Made by a program: the position numbers and the translations under genes
Part shown: positions 17,934-27,819 of the stretch, piece after piece
Layout of the letters: each line of letters opens with the position of its first letter
How positions within the stretch are numbered: the first letter of the stretch is position 1
Notes under the pieces: model-generated
Seen by the model: only the letters and a program-made list of their open reading frames with translations
Databases searched by the model: none
Told to the model about the DNA's origin: nothing
Assembly (NCBI GenBank): GCA_965222645.1
Contig: OZ244968.1
Span: 1,798,001-1,862,000 of the forward strand
Length of the DNA stretch: 64,000 nt
Direction: 5' to 3'
From: JABDMH01 sp965222645
Lineage (GTDB): Bacteria; Bacteroidota; Bacteroidia; Chitinophagales; Saprospiraceae

Positions 17934-20900
17934 TTAAAATTGAAATAAGAGCAAACTATCATTATTCCTTGCTACGGCAACCTTATGACCATCTGCTGAA
18001 GACACAAGGGCAATATCTCGCACTTCACCTCGGATAAATACACCGGACTCGCTGGCAACAACGGAAGAGTACTCTCGACCATCCTCGCCCCTTAATAAAA
18101 GACCCTTACTCGCATCCATCCTCCCCACTTGAGGTTTTAATGCATAGAAATTTCCTCCCAATAAGATGTCTTTCTTCCCATCACTGTCAAAGTCATGGAC
18201 TGCGATCCCAAATACAGGTGACACCTGGGCTTCCACAGGCAACGACTTCAATGAAAAGACGCCGTCGTCATTCCAAAGAATACTGGAGTGCAGATTGCTC
18301 GCCGAATACTGAATCGAATTTTGTCTGATTTCTGCTTCAAAAAGGGATTCGTATGTCTGGTGAGCATAATCCTCATATCGCAAAGCCTTCTTGCGCAAAT
18401 TTGGTAATTGTTGAGTGAGTTCCATTTTTGTTGCAAAGGGATATGGACGATTATCCAGTGGAGCATACCAGTTTATCACAAATTCAGATTTATTATTTTG
18501 GTCAAAGTCATTAACATACATGCTGAGTGGCCGGGTCGGGGAGGCAGAAAATTTACTGTTAGTACCCCAATTTCCCAAAACGAAGTCCATGTCTCCATCG
18601 CCATCTAAATCGGAGGGCTCTACGCGGGTCCACCATCCGCTGCTGTTCCCTATTTTATTTGTCGTGATAAGCTGCCCTCCCTCATTGGTAAAAACATGTA
18701 CTTCCATCCAATCACCTACCACAATTAAGTCGGGATCATTGTCTCCATCTATATCAGACCAGGATGCATCCGTGACCATACCGAGCCCAGCCACCGACTC
18801 CGGAGTTGTATTTCGCCAGCTGGCATTATCATTTAAGAAGAGGTAACTCCGGGGGGGAAGGCCATAATTGCCGGGAACAGCACGAGAGCCCAAAAACATG
18901 TCATCATCACCGTCTCCGTCCATGTCTGTGACTTCGATACAAGAAAAATTTCCAACTACCTGTGGAATAGACGCATTATTTACAGTCAAATTTCCTTTAC
19001 CGTCATTGATAAAATATCTAAGAATAAAATATTTTGTACCCATTTGATACTCATTGCCACCACAACCCAGCATGAGATCAAGATCTCCATCACTGTCAAA
19101 ATCTAAGAATGCACCACAAGTACTTTCGAACTCTCTACTGTATTCGAATGAGGCATTTTGTTTAGAAACAAATGTACCATCGCCATTCTGTACAAACAGC
19201 TTGTCAGGATCATTTTTCGCCCCCAGCAAGACAAAATCCTCTAAACCATCGCCATTCACATCTCCCTTCACGATTCGTGGACCCTCTGCAGACAACATGC
19301 GGTGCAATAAGATTTCATGATCGAAATCATTATATCTATTCTCTACATGTACGGCTGTTTGAGGAAGAACCTGATCAGTAACGTCGCTGAATACCGGTTC
19401 ACCAGTAGGGGTGACGATTGATTCTGGTTTATCACGGGCTTCGGCATACCTCAAAGTCAGTGTTTGACTGGAGGGAATATTAGTCAGGATTTGACTCTTC
19501 CGATCTGGCCAAATCACTTCCACTCTTTCCACACTTTGCTGCATTCCCAGCCCCACAACCAAATATGGCTCTACGCTGCTTTGAAATCCCCGGGTATTAA
19601 TATTCTGATACACCTGGATCTGATCAGCATTATGGATCCTAATCAACGCACCAATTCCAAAAGCATTGGATTTATTACCATCAAATTTTATCCTCAAATA
19701 ATGATTTCCGGTTTTTTCTGCCATATTCTCGTAAATGCTTGCCGGACTATTAGCGTTATTTATCACCAAATCAAGATCACCGTCATTGTCTAAGTCGGCA
19801 TAAGCTGATCCATTGCTAAAAGAAGGTTGTGCCAATCCCAACTTCTCTGTGGAGTTTTCGAAAGATAAATTTCCTCGATTACTAAATGCAAAATTGGCGA
19901 TGGGATTTGCTGGCATTTGATCTGTCAATTCCGGATAATCAATTTCCTCATCGCGCGCGATTTTGAGATAAACATTGTTATTAGAAAGAAAATCGCGAAA
20001 ATCCATGTACATGAGATCTCTCTGAATACCATTGCTAATAAAAAGATCTTTTAGTCCATCGTTTTCAAAATCAAAAAACAACGCACCCCAACTCCAGTCT
20101 GTAGCAGCTACCCCGGATAGCATGGCAATTTCTTGAAAATTGGCATCCCCATCATTTAGGTGTAAACAATTTTGTCCAATTTGATAGTGGTAATTTGCGC
20201 GGTACTTGATATCCTCCAAATGGTATGGATCGAATGCAGACATTGCCTTGAGTCTGTAGTTGTCACCGGCAAGCATATCAGTCGAAATAATATCCTGATG
20301 GCCATCATTATTAATATCGGCGATGTCACCCCCCATACTTGAGATGGAACAAAAATTTATCCGATCGATCAATTCCTCTGAAAATGTTCCATTCCCATTA
20401 TTTAAATAGAGATAATCCCTTTCCCAAAAATCATTACTTACATAAATGTCAGGGAAGTGGTCATTATTTAGATCGCCAATCGATGCACCAAGTCCAAAAC
20501 CGATCTCACTGCTATAGATGCCTGCCTGTAGTGTTACATCAGTAAATACATTGCCGTCGTTCCTAAACAATTTATCACCGCCCAGTTCGTCAGGTTTATC
20601 TCTCATGCTCCGGTACAATTCGATCTTACTTGGATCCTTAAAACTATTGTTTAACAGGTAGCAATCGAGATCGCCATCGAGATCATAATCAAAAAAAACA
20701 CCCTGAGTCGAATACCCTTTGTTATTTAATCCATATTCAGATGCCCTTTCTGAAAATGTCATGTCTCCATTATTTACAAACAACTCATTTTCCTTGTTGC
20801 CGCCCTCGAGGTCACCGGAGTTACTCACGTAAATATCCAAGAAACCATCACCGTTTATATCTGCCATCGAGACACCCGTGCTCCATCCTCTCTTCCCTTC

Positions 20901-21239
20901 TACACCGGCAGATGAGGTAATGTCTTCAAACCGAAGACCTCCTTTGTTCAGGAATAATTTATTTCCGGTGAGGTTTGCAGTAAAATACAAATCTGATAAT
21001 CCGTCATCGTTTATATCACCCACAGCTACTCCACCGCCATTATAAAAATTTCGGTACGTCAGCACATTAAAATCGTCCTGATCTGTCACATCATTCGAAA
21101 AATGTACGCCTGTACTACTGGGATCGAGCAAAGTAAATGAAGTGTCCTTTGCCCTGATCCGATTATCGTCTATGTCTTCAGTCTTGCAGCAAAATATGAC
21201 GACCGGGAAAAAAAATAGTGGAAGATGAATAATACGCAC
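17934..21239 (-). CDS. Large VCBS/FG-GAP repeat protein, ASPIC/UnbV (CRTAC1-like) family
   Basis: The protein has 1,101 residues from a GTG start. The N-terminus MRIIHLPLFFFPVVIFCCKT is a short lipoprotein-type signal. A first propeller runs to about residue 470, with VGDINDDGLSDLYFTANLTG, ADINGDGFLDIYVSN and YDLDGDLDCYLLNN. An ASPIC/UnbV-like segment follows near 530-600 (AFGIGALIRIH, YLVVGLG, VERVEVIWPD). A second propeller runs from about 660 (GDVNGDGLEDFVLLG, LDFDSDGDLDLMLGCG, SDLDGDGDMDFVLGNWG). It is the complete version of the partial genes at both window edges. It follows SusD/SusC locus 1 on the same strand, with a terminator-like hairpin between, suggesting a shared surface function. 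The ligand is unknown. Confidence 0.9.
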   Translation of the reverse strand: MRIIHLPLFFFPVVIFCCKTEDIDDNRIRAKDTSFTLLDPSSTGVHFSNDVTDQDDFNVLTYRNFYNGGGVAVGDINDDGLSDLYFTANLTGNKLFLNKGGLRFEDITSSAGVEGKRGWSTGVSMADINGDGFLDIYVSNSGDLEGGNKENELFVNNGDMTFSERASEYGLNNKGYSTQGVFFDYDLDGDLDCYLLNNSFKDPSKIELYRSMRDKPDELGGDKLFRNDGNVFTDVTLQAGIYSSEIGFGLGASIGDLNNDHFPDIYVSNDFWERDYLYLNNGNGTFSEELIDRINFCSISSMGGDIADINNDGHQDIISTDMLAGDNYRLKAMSAFDPYHLEDIKYRANYHYQIGQNCLHLNDGDANFQEIAMLSGVAATDWSWGALFFDFENDGLKDLFISNGIQRDLMYMDFRDFLSNNNVYLKIARDEEIDYPELTDQMPANPIANFAFSNRGNLSFENSTEKLGLAQPSFSNGSAYADLDNDGDLDLVINNANSPASIYENMAEKTGNHYLRIKFDGNKSNAFGIGALIRIHNADQIQVYQNINTRGFQSSVEPYLVVGLGMQQSVERVEVIWPDRKSQILTNIPSSQTLTLRYAEARDKPESIVTPTGEPVFSDVTDQVLPQTAVHVENRYNDFDHEILLHRMLSAEGPRIVKGDVNGDGLEDFVLLGAKNDPDKLFVQNGDGTFVSKQNASFEYSREFESTCGAFLDFDSDGDLDLMLGCGGNEYQMGTKYFILRYFINDGKGNLTVNNASIPQVVGNFSCIEVTDMDGDGDDDMFLGSRAVPGNYGLPPRSYLFLNDNASWRNTTPESVAGLGMVTDASWSDIDGDNDPDLIVVGDWMEVHVFTNEGGQLITTNKIGNSSGWWTRVEPSDLDGDGDMDFVLGNWGTNSKFSASPTRPLSMYVNDFDQNNKSEFVINWYAPLDNRPYPFATKMELTQQLPNLRKKALRYEDYAHQTYESLFEAEIRQNSIQYSASNLHSSILWNDDGVFSLKSLPVEAQVSPVFGIAVHDFDSDGKKDILLGGNFYALKPQVGRMDASKGLLLRGEDGREYSSVVASESGVFIRGEVRDIALVSSADGHKVAVARNNDSLLLFQF

Positions 21240-21293
21240 TCAGCTAAGATTTAATACGATTAAAATTACAATTAGTAAACTCCCATTTTGCAA

Positions 21294-21324
21294 TAAAAAA
21301 AGCGGCACCAATATCAGTGCCGCT
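21294..21324 (-). terminator. Rho-independent terminator after SusD of locus 1
   Basis: An 8-base stem, AGCGGCAC (21301-21308) with GTGCCGCT (21317-21324), encloses an 8-base loop. On the minus strand it is followed by seven T residues (21300-21294). It lies 28 bases after the SusD stop, so it should end the SusC-SusD transcript and limit read-through into the VCBS gene. Confidence 0.8.
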
Positions 21325-21351
21325 CCTATTATCATTAAAAAAACAATATTA

Positions 21352-22899
21352 TCAATTCACGTCCCACCACATCCTCGTTTTGACATCATCAGGTAAAGTT
21401 CCACCTGTACCAAGATTAGGGTTTGTGGCTGCTTCGACGGTGTTGTACTCAATTCGTCTAAATATTGTACCGCCCGAAGAATTTCCAGGATAATCTACCG
21501 GTACCAGTTCCGGATATCCAGTGCGTCTCCAATTGCTGTATGCTTCGTACCACTGCATGAAGTTTGCTGCCCAGTGTTGCCACCCCAGCATACTTTCTGA
21601 TCCATCAAATGGATTGGCAGCAAGGTAGGCATCTACCTCCTCATCTCCCACTGCAAATTCTTCGTTGAACATCGTCCATTGCTGCATGGCACTCTTCACA
21701 CCTCGATTATAATGCTCTGTAGCATCACCGCTGTGCCATCCCTTGATAGCTGCTTCAGCGAGTAGAAATTCTACTTCAGCATGAGTCATCAGGATAAAAG
21801 GTGCATCACGCTCCAGCAACATCGGATTTAATCTAGAAAATTGAGTCTCCCTGTCCACAGGTTCTTCTTGACCTAGCCACTCTCGCAATGTTTCTGAGTC
21901 AAAACCATTTGGCATACCCACTTGATCGGCAGGATCGGTCAGATAAGGTCCGCCCCAAACTCCACGTACACTCCAAATCCTCAATCGGGGATCGCTGTTT
22001 GCCTGGAGCCAATCGACCAGGGTCTTGCTCATCATATTATTTGCACCCCAATCATCGGGAATCAAAGCTCTGGATATCCCATTCTGATTAAACCACTCAC
22101 TGGGACCTGAAGCCATCGGCACCCTGCAGAGGTCATCATTGCTATCCATAACACCTCCTGCAATTGCTTTTTGCACAAATGTTTGTGCAGTACCCGGATC
22201 GACGTTGGATATCCGCATTGCCAATCGGAGCATCAGCGAGTTTGCCAATTTTTTCCACTTCGTAAAATCTCCGTTGTAATAAATATCTGCTGCCCCAACC
22301 TCATCAGGACCAGTACCAATGGCACCTGCTGCCGCCTCCAATTTGGCGAGCATGTCCTTGTAAATAAACTCCTGCTCGTCAAACTTGGGGAAGAATATCT
22401 GATCTACTCCTCTATTCGCCTCGGAGTAAGGCACATTGCCGTAAAGATCAGTCATAATGTGCATGGGCAAGATGTATGTCACCTGCGCCATGTGGTGCAA
22501 ATTTGTCATTTCCGGATTAAGTCCTTCCGGCCCTGTCTGTCTAATCACCTCAGCTAGCGGTTTCAATGCAGTCTCATAGACCCGGTCCATATATGCATTG
22601 AAACTGTCCAGATGTCGAAAGTACTTATCACCTGCTCCACGCTCACCACCGATCTGCATCGTTGCCATTTGCTGGATAAGTCCAGCTCCCAGATTGAGAT
22701 GCACGCGTCCGTTTACATATCTGTTTTCGGCTGTCCAAACTTGTCCGGTGGTAAAAATAAACCTCCAGTCGAGTTCGTTTGCCGCAGTCGGATTGATATT
22801 GAGTTCCACCAGCTCGTCGGTATCACAACTACTCAATGGAATGAGAAATAACAACCCAAGGATGAAAAATTTATTTAGATATTTCATAATCATTGTCAT
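21352..22899 (-). CDS. SusD/RagB-type outer-membrane lipoprotein (locus 1)
   Basis: The protein has up to 515 residues. Three ATGs lie in frame (22899, 22893, 22887), and the third gives the cleanest signal, MKYLNKFFILGLLFLIPLSS. A lipobox with Cys follows. Typical SusD-like_2 features appear: an early NINPTAANELDW segment, TPR-like helices (YILPMHIMTDLYGNVPYSEA) and a late LMTHAEVEFLLAEAAIKGWH followed by an aromatic WRRTGYPELVPV segment. It would cap the SusC pore and bind a glycan or other oligomer at the surface. It is 12 bases downstream of the SusC stop in the same operon. Confidence 0.93.
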   Translation of the reverse strand: MTMIMKYLNKFFILGLLFLIPLSSCDTDELVELNINPTAANELDWRFIFTTGQVWTAENRYVNGRVHLNLGAGLIQQMATMQIGGERGAGDKYFRHLDSFNAYMDRVYETALKPLAEVIRQTGPEGLNPEMTNLHHMAQVTYILPMHIMTDLYGNVPYSEANRGVDQIFFPKFDEQEFIYKDMLAKLEAAAGAIGTGPDEVGAADIYYNGDFTKWKKLANSLMLRLAMRISNVDPGTAQTFVQKAIAGGVMDSNDDLCRVPMASGPSEWFNQNGISRALIPDDWGANNMMSKTLVDWLQANSDPRLRIWSVRGVWGGPYLTDPADQVGMPNGFDSETLREWLGQEEPVDRETQFSRLNPMLLERDAPFILMTHAEVEFLLAEAAIKGWHSGDATEHYNRGVKSAMQQWTMFNEEFAVGDEEVDAYLAANPFDGSESMLGWQHWAANFMQWYEAYSNWRRTGYPELVPVDYPGNSSGGTIFRRIEYNTVEAATNPNLGTGGTLPDDVKTRMWWDVN

Positions 22900-22911
22900 T
22901 TAATAAAATTT

Positions 22912-25900
22912 TTAGAAACCGACCTTCAAATTCAATCCATAGGATCTCGTCTGTGGCAGTCCAAAATAATCTAAGCCCTGTGCATTAGAATTGTGGTATG
23001 TAGATTCCGGATCTACATTTTCAATACTATCAAATAGCAAGAAAAGATTTCTGGCTACAAATGACAATCTAGCTGTGTGCACAGGAGTATTTCCCAACAA
23101 GCTTTGTGGGAAGTTATATCCGGCACTTATCTGACGAAGTTTAGCAAATGCGGCATCTCTAATAAATCGATCAGAAAGCTGTGAATAAGCTCCATAAAAA
23201 CCTGCGATTTCCTCAGGTTCCAGGGTTTTGCTAAATGCATTTCCCTCGGGATCCACCCCTGTAACTGTAACAGACTCCCGGCCATTAGCCTCGATGCCGA
23301 GATCACTCCATGCCTGAGCTGTATTAGCGTGCAATCCGGCACTGTAAAGTCTCACATTGGTCCCTGAGTAGATCTCACCTCCTGCTTTGAGATCAATCAA
23401 GAAATCAAAGTAGAAATTACCAATGTTAAAACTATTGTTGAGACCTGCAGTAAATCGATGTACACCATTCCCTAGCAGTGAGGTGGTTGATGTCCTCACC
23501 GGCTGACCATTGTCCGGATTAAAGACCGGTTGACCATTTATCATTTGCTGAGTAAATCCTGTGATGCTACCAAACCGCTCACCTACTACATGATCAATAA
23601 AGGCCCATCGCGTACGCGGCTGCCCAAGGTTTCCGTCCACACGAATTTGATCAAGTCCTTCAGACAGTCTCACAACTTCACTATTATTAAAAGCCATGTT
23701 TAAGCTGACATCCCAACCAAAACGCTGGTTCTGAATCGGATTTCCCGTCAACAGCAATTCAACCCCATTGTTCTTGATCTCTCCAATATTGATCGTTGTG
23801 GAACTAAAACCAGAACTTTCAGCTATTGATGCATTAAGGATATCATCCGTGGTCGTTTGATCATACCAGGTAAAATCAACACCGAATCGATTATTAAAGA
23901 ACCGCAAGTCCAACCCTACCTCGAGCTCGGTCGATGTCAGTGGTTTTAAGAAAGCATTGGGAATAGAACTCTGCTGAATATTTGCTTGTGGCAGACCCAG
24001 ATGCCCATTTCCCAGTCCATATGTCAAAGCGAGTCTATATGGATCGGTATCTCCACCCACCTGTGCCCAGGAGGCACGAAGCTTTCCAAATGTCAGCCAG
24101 CTGTTGGCGGCCATATCGAGCAACTCGGTAAAAATCAAGCTACCACCGATCGATGGGTAGAGGATATCATTGGTCTCCGGATTTAGCGTAGAGAAATAGT
24201 CTTGCCTGGCCGTTGCCGTCAAGTAGAGAAAATCTCCATATCCCAATGTGGCAGATCCGAAAAGTGAGTTTATACCCTCTCCACTAAATCCGTAACCTAC
24301 ATTACGGTTTTGTAGATTCGAAATCGTATTAAAGAAAGGAATATTAAAACTACCTCCTGTCAGTGCCAGGGTCTCACTGGACCTCCTCATACGATTACCT
24401 CCTACAAATGCATCTACGGTAAAGTCTCCATAGCGATCACTGAATCCAAGCATACCTTCCAGGTTTACTTCGCGGATTCTCCGCTCTCTTTCCTGCATAC
24501 TTCCCTGGCGCTGATAACCTGTGCCGTAAGGCGTGAGATCAGTTTCCCTCCTGGTGTACCAGTCCATACTATGTCTACCCTGGATGTATAGAAAATCTGT
24601 AATATTGAATTTCGCGACGTTCGATGTAATTACACGATCTCTCGTATCGTCATTGCTGAACTGATATGCAGCCCACCACGGATTCTGGTTCCACAGATTA
24701 GTTGATATTTGTAACTCTTCACCCGGAGCTTTCCCATCGGGAGGGATAAAGTCAGGATGCACAGATCCCAATTTATCCGGATCTCCCCTCAAGTCATTAA
24801 TATCATAATTGACGGGCAACCGGATCAATCCCTGAAATCCGTTTCCGGGTGAATCCGCAATCCTTGGTCTATTTTCGGCCAATTCATGCGAATAGAGCAC
24901 TTTTGTTGTTATTTGAATACGGTCTGCAAAGTTTCCATTGTAAGAAAGACTTACGTTCTGCCGGTCGAAACCTGCATTTGGAATGATACTCTTGCTTCTC
25001 AGATCAGAGAGATTCAAACGCACCTGATGACCTTCTCCACCACCTGTAAAGCCGACAGTATTTGTCCAAGTGGTTCCTGTATTGTAATATTTATCCAGGT
25101 TGTCATATACCTGAAAAGTATAGGGTCTGCTTACACCATCAAATTGAGGCACGCTGCTGCCATCGAGTCGAGATCCCCAAATACTGCTTCCGAAGTTCCA
25201 CGCTTCCTCAGCACTTACCGGAGCCTGACCATCCCGGCCTTGTCCGTACTGTTCTTGAAATTCGAAGTGGTTTATAAATTCCTCGGCAACAAAGTTGGAA
25301 TTGAATTCAATTCCAATTCCCTTTCGGGATTTTCCGCTTTTAGTCGTAATAAGGATCACCCCATTTGAGGCTCTGGAGCCATACAACGCAGCAGCATTCG
25401 CACCCTTCAAAACACTTATTGTTTCGATATCATCGGGATTGATTGATGAGGTTCCGTCACCTTCATCAGATCCGCCCCAGAGGCCGGCCTGACCAAAACC
25501 CGAATTATCAAGGGGTACTCCATCCACAACATAGAGTGGCTGGTTGTTACCACCCAGGGAGGTATTACCTCTGATGATTACCCGGCTTGATCCCGCGGGA
25601 CCGGAAGCAATACTGCTCACGTTCACCCCCGCAATTTTTCCGGAAAGTGCATTGGCAATGTTGATCTCCCGGGCTTCCTGAAAGCCTTCACCTTCCACCT
25701 CTGTTACGGAGTAGTTTAGTGCTTTCTTGTCTCGCTCCACACCCAGGGCTGTCACCACGACCTCGTCGAGTGCCACACCAGGTGCGAGAGTAATATTCAC
25801 CTGAGTCTCACTACCAATAGTGATCTCCTGCGACGCAAAGCCCGTGTAAGAAAACTCCAATACAGCACCGGGCTGTACCGAAATACTATAAGAACCATCA

Positions 25901-26061
25901 AAATCGGTGACAGTACCGTTAGTGGTCCCCTGTTCGAGAATGGTAACACCGATCATCGGCTCACCATCGTCTGAGTTTGTTACTGTACCTGTAATTTGTT
26001 GCTGGGCATACCCCACACCACAAACGAGCAGAAACAGCAGAAATAACATAAGTTGTTTCAT
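22912..26061 (-). CDS. SusC/RagA-type TonB-linked outer-membrane transporter (locus 1)
   Basis: The protein has 1,049 residues: signal peptide (MKQLMLFLLFLLVCGVGYAQ), a carboxypeptidase-regulatory-like domain (about 20-105, QITGTVTNSDDGEPMIGVTI), the SusC signature LDEVVVTALGVERDKKAL, a plug with SGKIAGVNVSS and ISVLKGANAAALYGSRAS, then a 22-strand barrel ending in an aromatic residue (SYGLNLKVGF). It imports substrates captured by the SusD partner using TonB energy. The gene is divergent from the FGGY kinase, with a 304-base intergenic region that holds a LacI-like palindrome at 26170. The substrate cannot be read from the sequence; the kinase and Lut genes suggest a deoxysugar-containing glycan. 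Confidence 0.95.
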   Translation of the reverse strand: MKQLMLFLLFLLVCGVGYAQQQITGTVTNSDDGEPMIGVTILEQGTTNGTVTDFDGSYSISVQPGAVLEFSYTGFASQEITIGSETQVNITLAPGVALDEVVVTALGVERDKKALNYSVTEVEGEGFQEAREINIANALSGKIAGVNVSSIASGPAGSSRVIIRGNTSLGGNNQPLYVVDGVPLDNSGFGQAGLWGGSDEGDGTSSINPDDIETISVLKGANAAALYGSRASNGVILITTKSGKSRKGIGIEFNSNFVAEEFINHFEFQEQYGQGRDGQAPVSAEEAWNFGSSIWGSRLDGSSVPQFDGVSRPYTFQVYDNLDKYYNTGTTWTNTVGFTGGGEGHQVRLNLSDLRSKSIIPNAGFDRQNVSLSYNGNFADRIQITTKVLYSHELAENRPRIADSPGNGFQGLIRLPVNYDINDLRGDPDKLGSVHPDFIPPDGKAPGEELQISTNLWNQNPWWAAYQFSNDDTRDRVITSNVAKFNITDFLYIQGRHSMDWYTRRETDLTPYGTGYQRQGSMQERERRIREVNLEGMLGFSDRYGDFTVDAFVGGNRMRRSSETLALTGGSFNIPFFNTISNLQNRNVGYGFSGEGINSLFGSATLGYGDFLYLTATARQDYFSTLNPETNDILYPSIGGSLIFTELLDMAANSWLTFGKLRASWAQVGGDTDPYRLALTYGLGNGHLGLPQANIQQSSIPNAFLKPLTSTELEVGLDLRFFNNRFGVDFTWYDQTTTDDILNASIAESSGFSSTTINIGEIKNNGVELLLTGNPIQNQRFGWDVSLNMAFNNSEVVRLSEGLDQIRVDGNLGQPRTRWAFIDHVVGERFGSITGFTQQMINGQPVFNPDNGQPVRTSTTSLLGNGVHRFTAGLNNSFNIGNFYFDFLIDLKAGGEIYSGTNVRLYSAGLHANTAQAWSDLGIEANGRESVTVTGVDPEGNAFSKTLEPEEIAGFYGAYSQLSDRFIRDAAFAKLRQISAGYNFPQSLLGNTPVHTARLSFVARNLFLLFDSIENVDPESTYHNSNAQGLDYFGLPQTRSYGLNLKVGF

Positions 26062-26169
26062 ATGACAGTAGATTTGTAAATAATGTTTATCTCCCTCATT
26101 AACAATGAGTAATTAAGTTCTTGGTATAGTCTTAGGGAGATCAGCAGTAACTTTGGCAAAGCTCGCACA

Positions 26170-26184
26170 TTAAAACGTTTCTAA
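26170..26184. promoter_or_regulatory. LacI-type palindromic box between SusC locus 1 and the FGGY kinase
   Basis: TTAAAACGTTTCTAA contains AAACGTTT centred on CG, the usual LacI-family operator layout. It lies 109 bases before the SusC start and 182 before the FGGY kinase start, so it could control both directions. Related boxes occur before the sulfatases (36112, 36253, 36306). The rest of the 26062-26365 gap shows no further feature I can support. The match is a short motif seen by eye, not a scored hit. Confidence 0.4.
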
Positions 26185-26365
26185 AGAACATTTTGCTTCC
26201 TTACTACAGAAAACATCTCACTTGGTCGCGGGCTTCTTTCCCTTAGCCGTCGCTAATATCGTGTTTCTAGGTTTATTTTGAAAACAATTTATGCACCGAT
26301 TGAAATGTTTTGCCCTGTTAGCCTAGTTACTGCGATATTCCTATTTTGACAGCAATTCCGAGACA

Positions 26366-27745
26366 ATGGCTAAAAAACCGAAGAAAGCTGTATTGATTTT
26401 TGATATTGGGAAGACCAATAAAAAGATGATTGCTTTTGATAAGCGATGGCAGATCCTGGAGCAAAAACAGAGAAAGATAAGCGAAAAAGCAGATGATGAT
26501 GGCGATGCCTGTGATGATATTGATGCTATTGAAGAATGGATATTTAGGGCCGTCAAACAGAGTCTGGCTTCAAACAAATATCAGGTGACGGATGTCAATT
26601 TCTCCTCGTATGGAGCATCTTTCGTGCATTTGGACCGTCACATGCGGAGAATTGGGTGCCTATATGACTATAATAAGGAATTCCCTTACTCGCTTTATAA
26701 ACAATTTAAGGAAGCTTATATTGGAGATGGCAAAATCTTTCAGGAGACGGGGTCTCCCGGAGTTGGATTGATCAATTCTGGATTTCAACTCTATTGGCTA
26801 AAATACCGAAAGCCCGAATTTTACCGGCAGATCCGATACTCACTGCACTTACCCCAGTACCTGAGTTTTCTATTTAGCGGCCTTTTGTATTCTGATCTCT
26901 CCAGTACGGGCTGTCATACCGGTATTTGGAATTTCGGTGAAAAGTCTTACCACAAATGGTTTGTCCGGGAAGGTCTGGATAGCAAATTGCCACCTATCGT
27001 GGGGTCACCTGTTGTGATTAGAAAACAGATTTTTAATCACAAGGTCAATATCGGCTTAGGCATACACGACAGCACTGCTTCTCTCATTCCATATCTAAAG
27101 GGCTTAAAAGGTACCTTTTTGATGCTTTCCACAGGGACCTGGTGCGTATCACTCAATCCCTTTTCTCAGCTCCCGCTATCTATCCATGATATTGCTCAGG
27201 GCTGCAATTATTATATGAGCAACGATGGAAAACCCACAAAGGCTCATCGCTTATTTCTTGGGGGAGAGTACAACTACCAGTTGAAGAGACTGGCCTCATT
27301 TTACAGGAAGGATGAAAAGGAATTACTGAAAATCAAATTCGACGACCAATTGTTTCGAAAGCTTGTTAGAAATTCGGAGAGCAATTTTGAATTTAAATAT
27401 CTGGAGAATGCCAAAAAAACAGGCCCTGCCAAAAATACTGACCTTACTGCGATCGGATGCGAAGAAGCCTATCATTGCCTCAATATCGAGATTGGCAGGA
27501 GACAAATAAGCTCTCTCAAGCTTGTAGACCAGGAAAAAAAGGTGCATAAGATCGTGATCGATGGAGGCTTCACAAGGAATGAATTCTTTCTTAAGACGCT
27601 TGTCCATTTGCTTCCTGAACATCAAATTTATGTCAGCAAGGCTGCGATCGGGACAGCAATCGGTGCGGCTATAATGATGAAGCCGGACCAATGGTCAGAA
27701 AGTCATTTTAAGTCCATAATAAACCTTAAGAAAGTAAAAGCTTAA
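26366..27745 (+). CDS. FGGY-family carbohydrate kinase (rhamnulokinase/fuculokinase-like)
   Basis: The protein has 459 residues. The N-terminal phosphate-binding segment VLIFDIGKTNKKMIAFDK, the central LNPFSQLPLS region and the late VIDGGFTRNEFFLKTL with IGTAIGAAIMM fit the FGGY fold. GTFLMLSTGTWCVSLN is the second nucleotide-binding motif. The substrate is probably a deoxyketose such as L-rhamnulose or L-fuculose, because the next genes are LutABC, which remove the L-lactate made from the aldehyde half of those sugars. Substrate choice within FGGY is not readable by eye, so no symbol is given. It is cytoplasmic and starts the operon kinase-lutA-lutB-lutC. Confidence 0.85.
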   Translation: MAKKPKKAVLIFDIGKTNKKMIAFDKRWQILEQKQRKISEKADDDGDACDDIDAIEEWIFRAVKQSLASNKYQVTDVNFSSYGASFVHLDRHMRRIGCLYDYNKEFPYSLYKQFKEAYIGDGKIFQETGSPGVGLINSGFQLYWLKYRKPEFYRQIRYSLHLPQYLSFLFSGLLYSDLSSTGCHTGIWNFGEKSYHKWFVREGLDSKLPPIVGSPVVIRKQIFNHKVNIGLGIHDSTASLIPYLKGLKGTFLMLSTGTWCVSLNPFSQLPLSIHDIAQGCNYYMSNDGKPTKAHRLFLGGEYNYQLKRLASFYRKDEKELLKIKFDDQLFRKLVRNSESNFEFKYLENAKKTGPAKNTDLTAIGCEEAYHCLNIEIGRRQISSLKLVDQEKKVHKIVIDGGFTRNEFFLKTLVHLLPEHQIYVSKAAIGTAIGAAIMMKPDQWSESHFKSIINLKKVKA

Positions 27746-27819
27746 TAAATAAATCTGCACATGATTTTAGTTAAAAATACAGTCGAAGCAAACAGTGTAG
27801 ACCTCCCAATTTATTTTTC

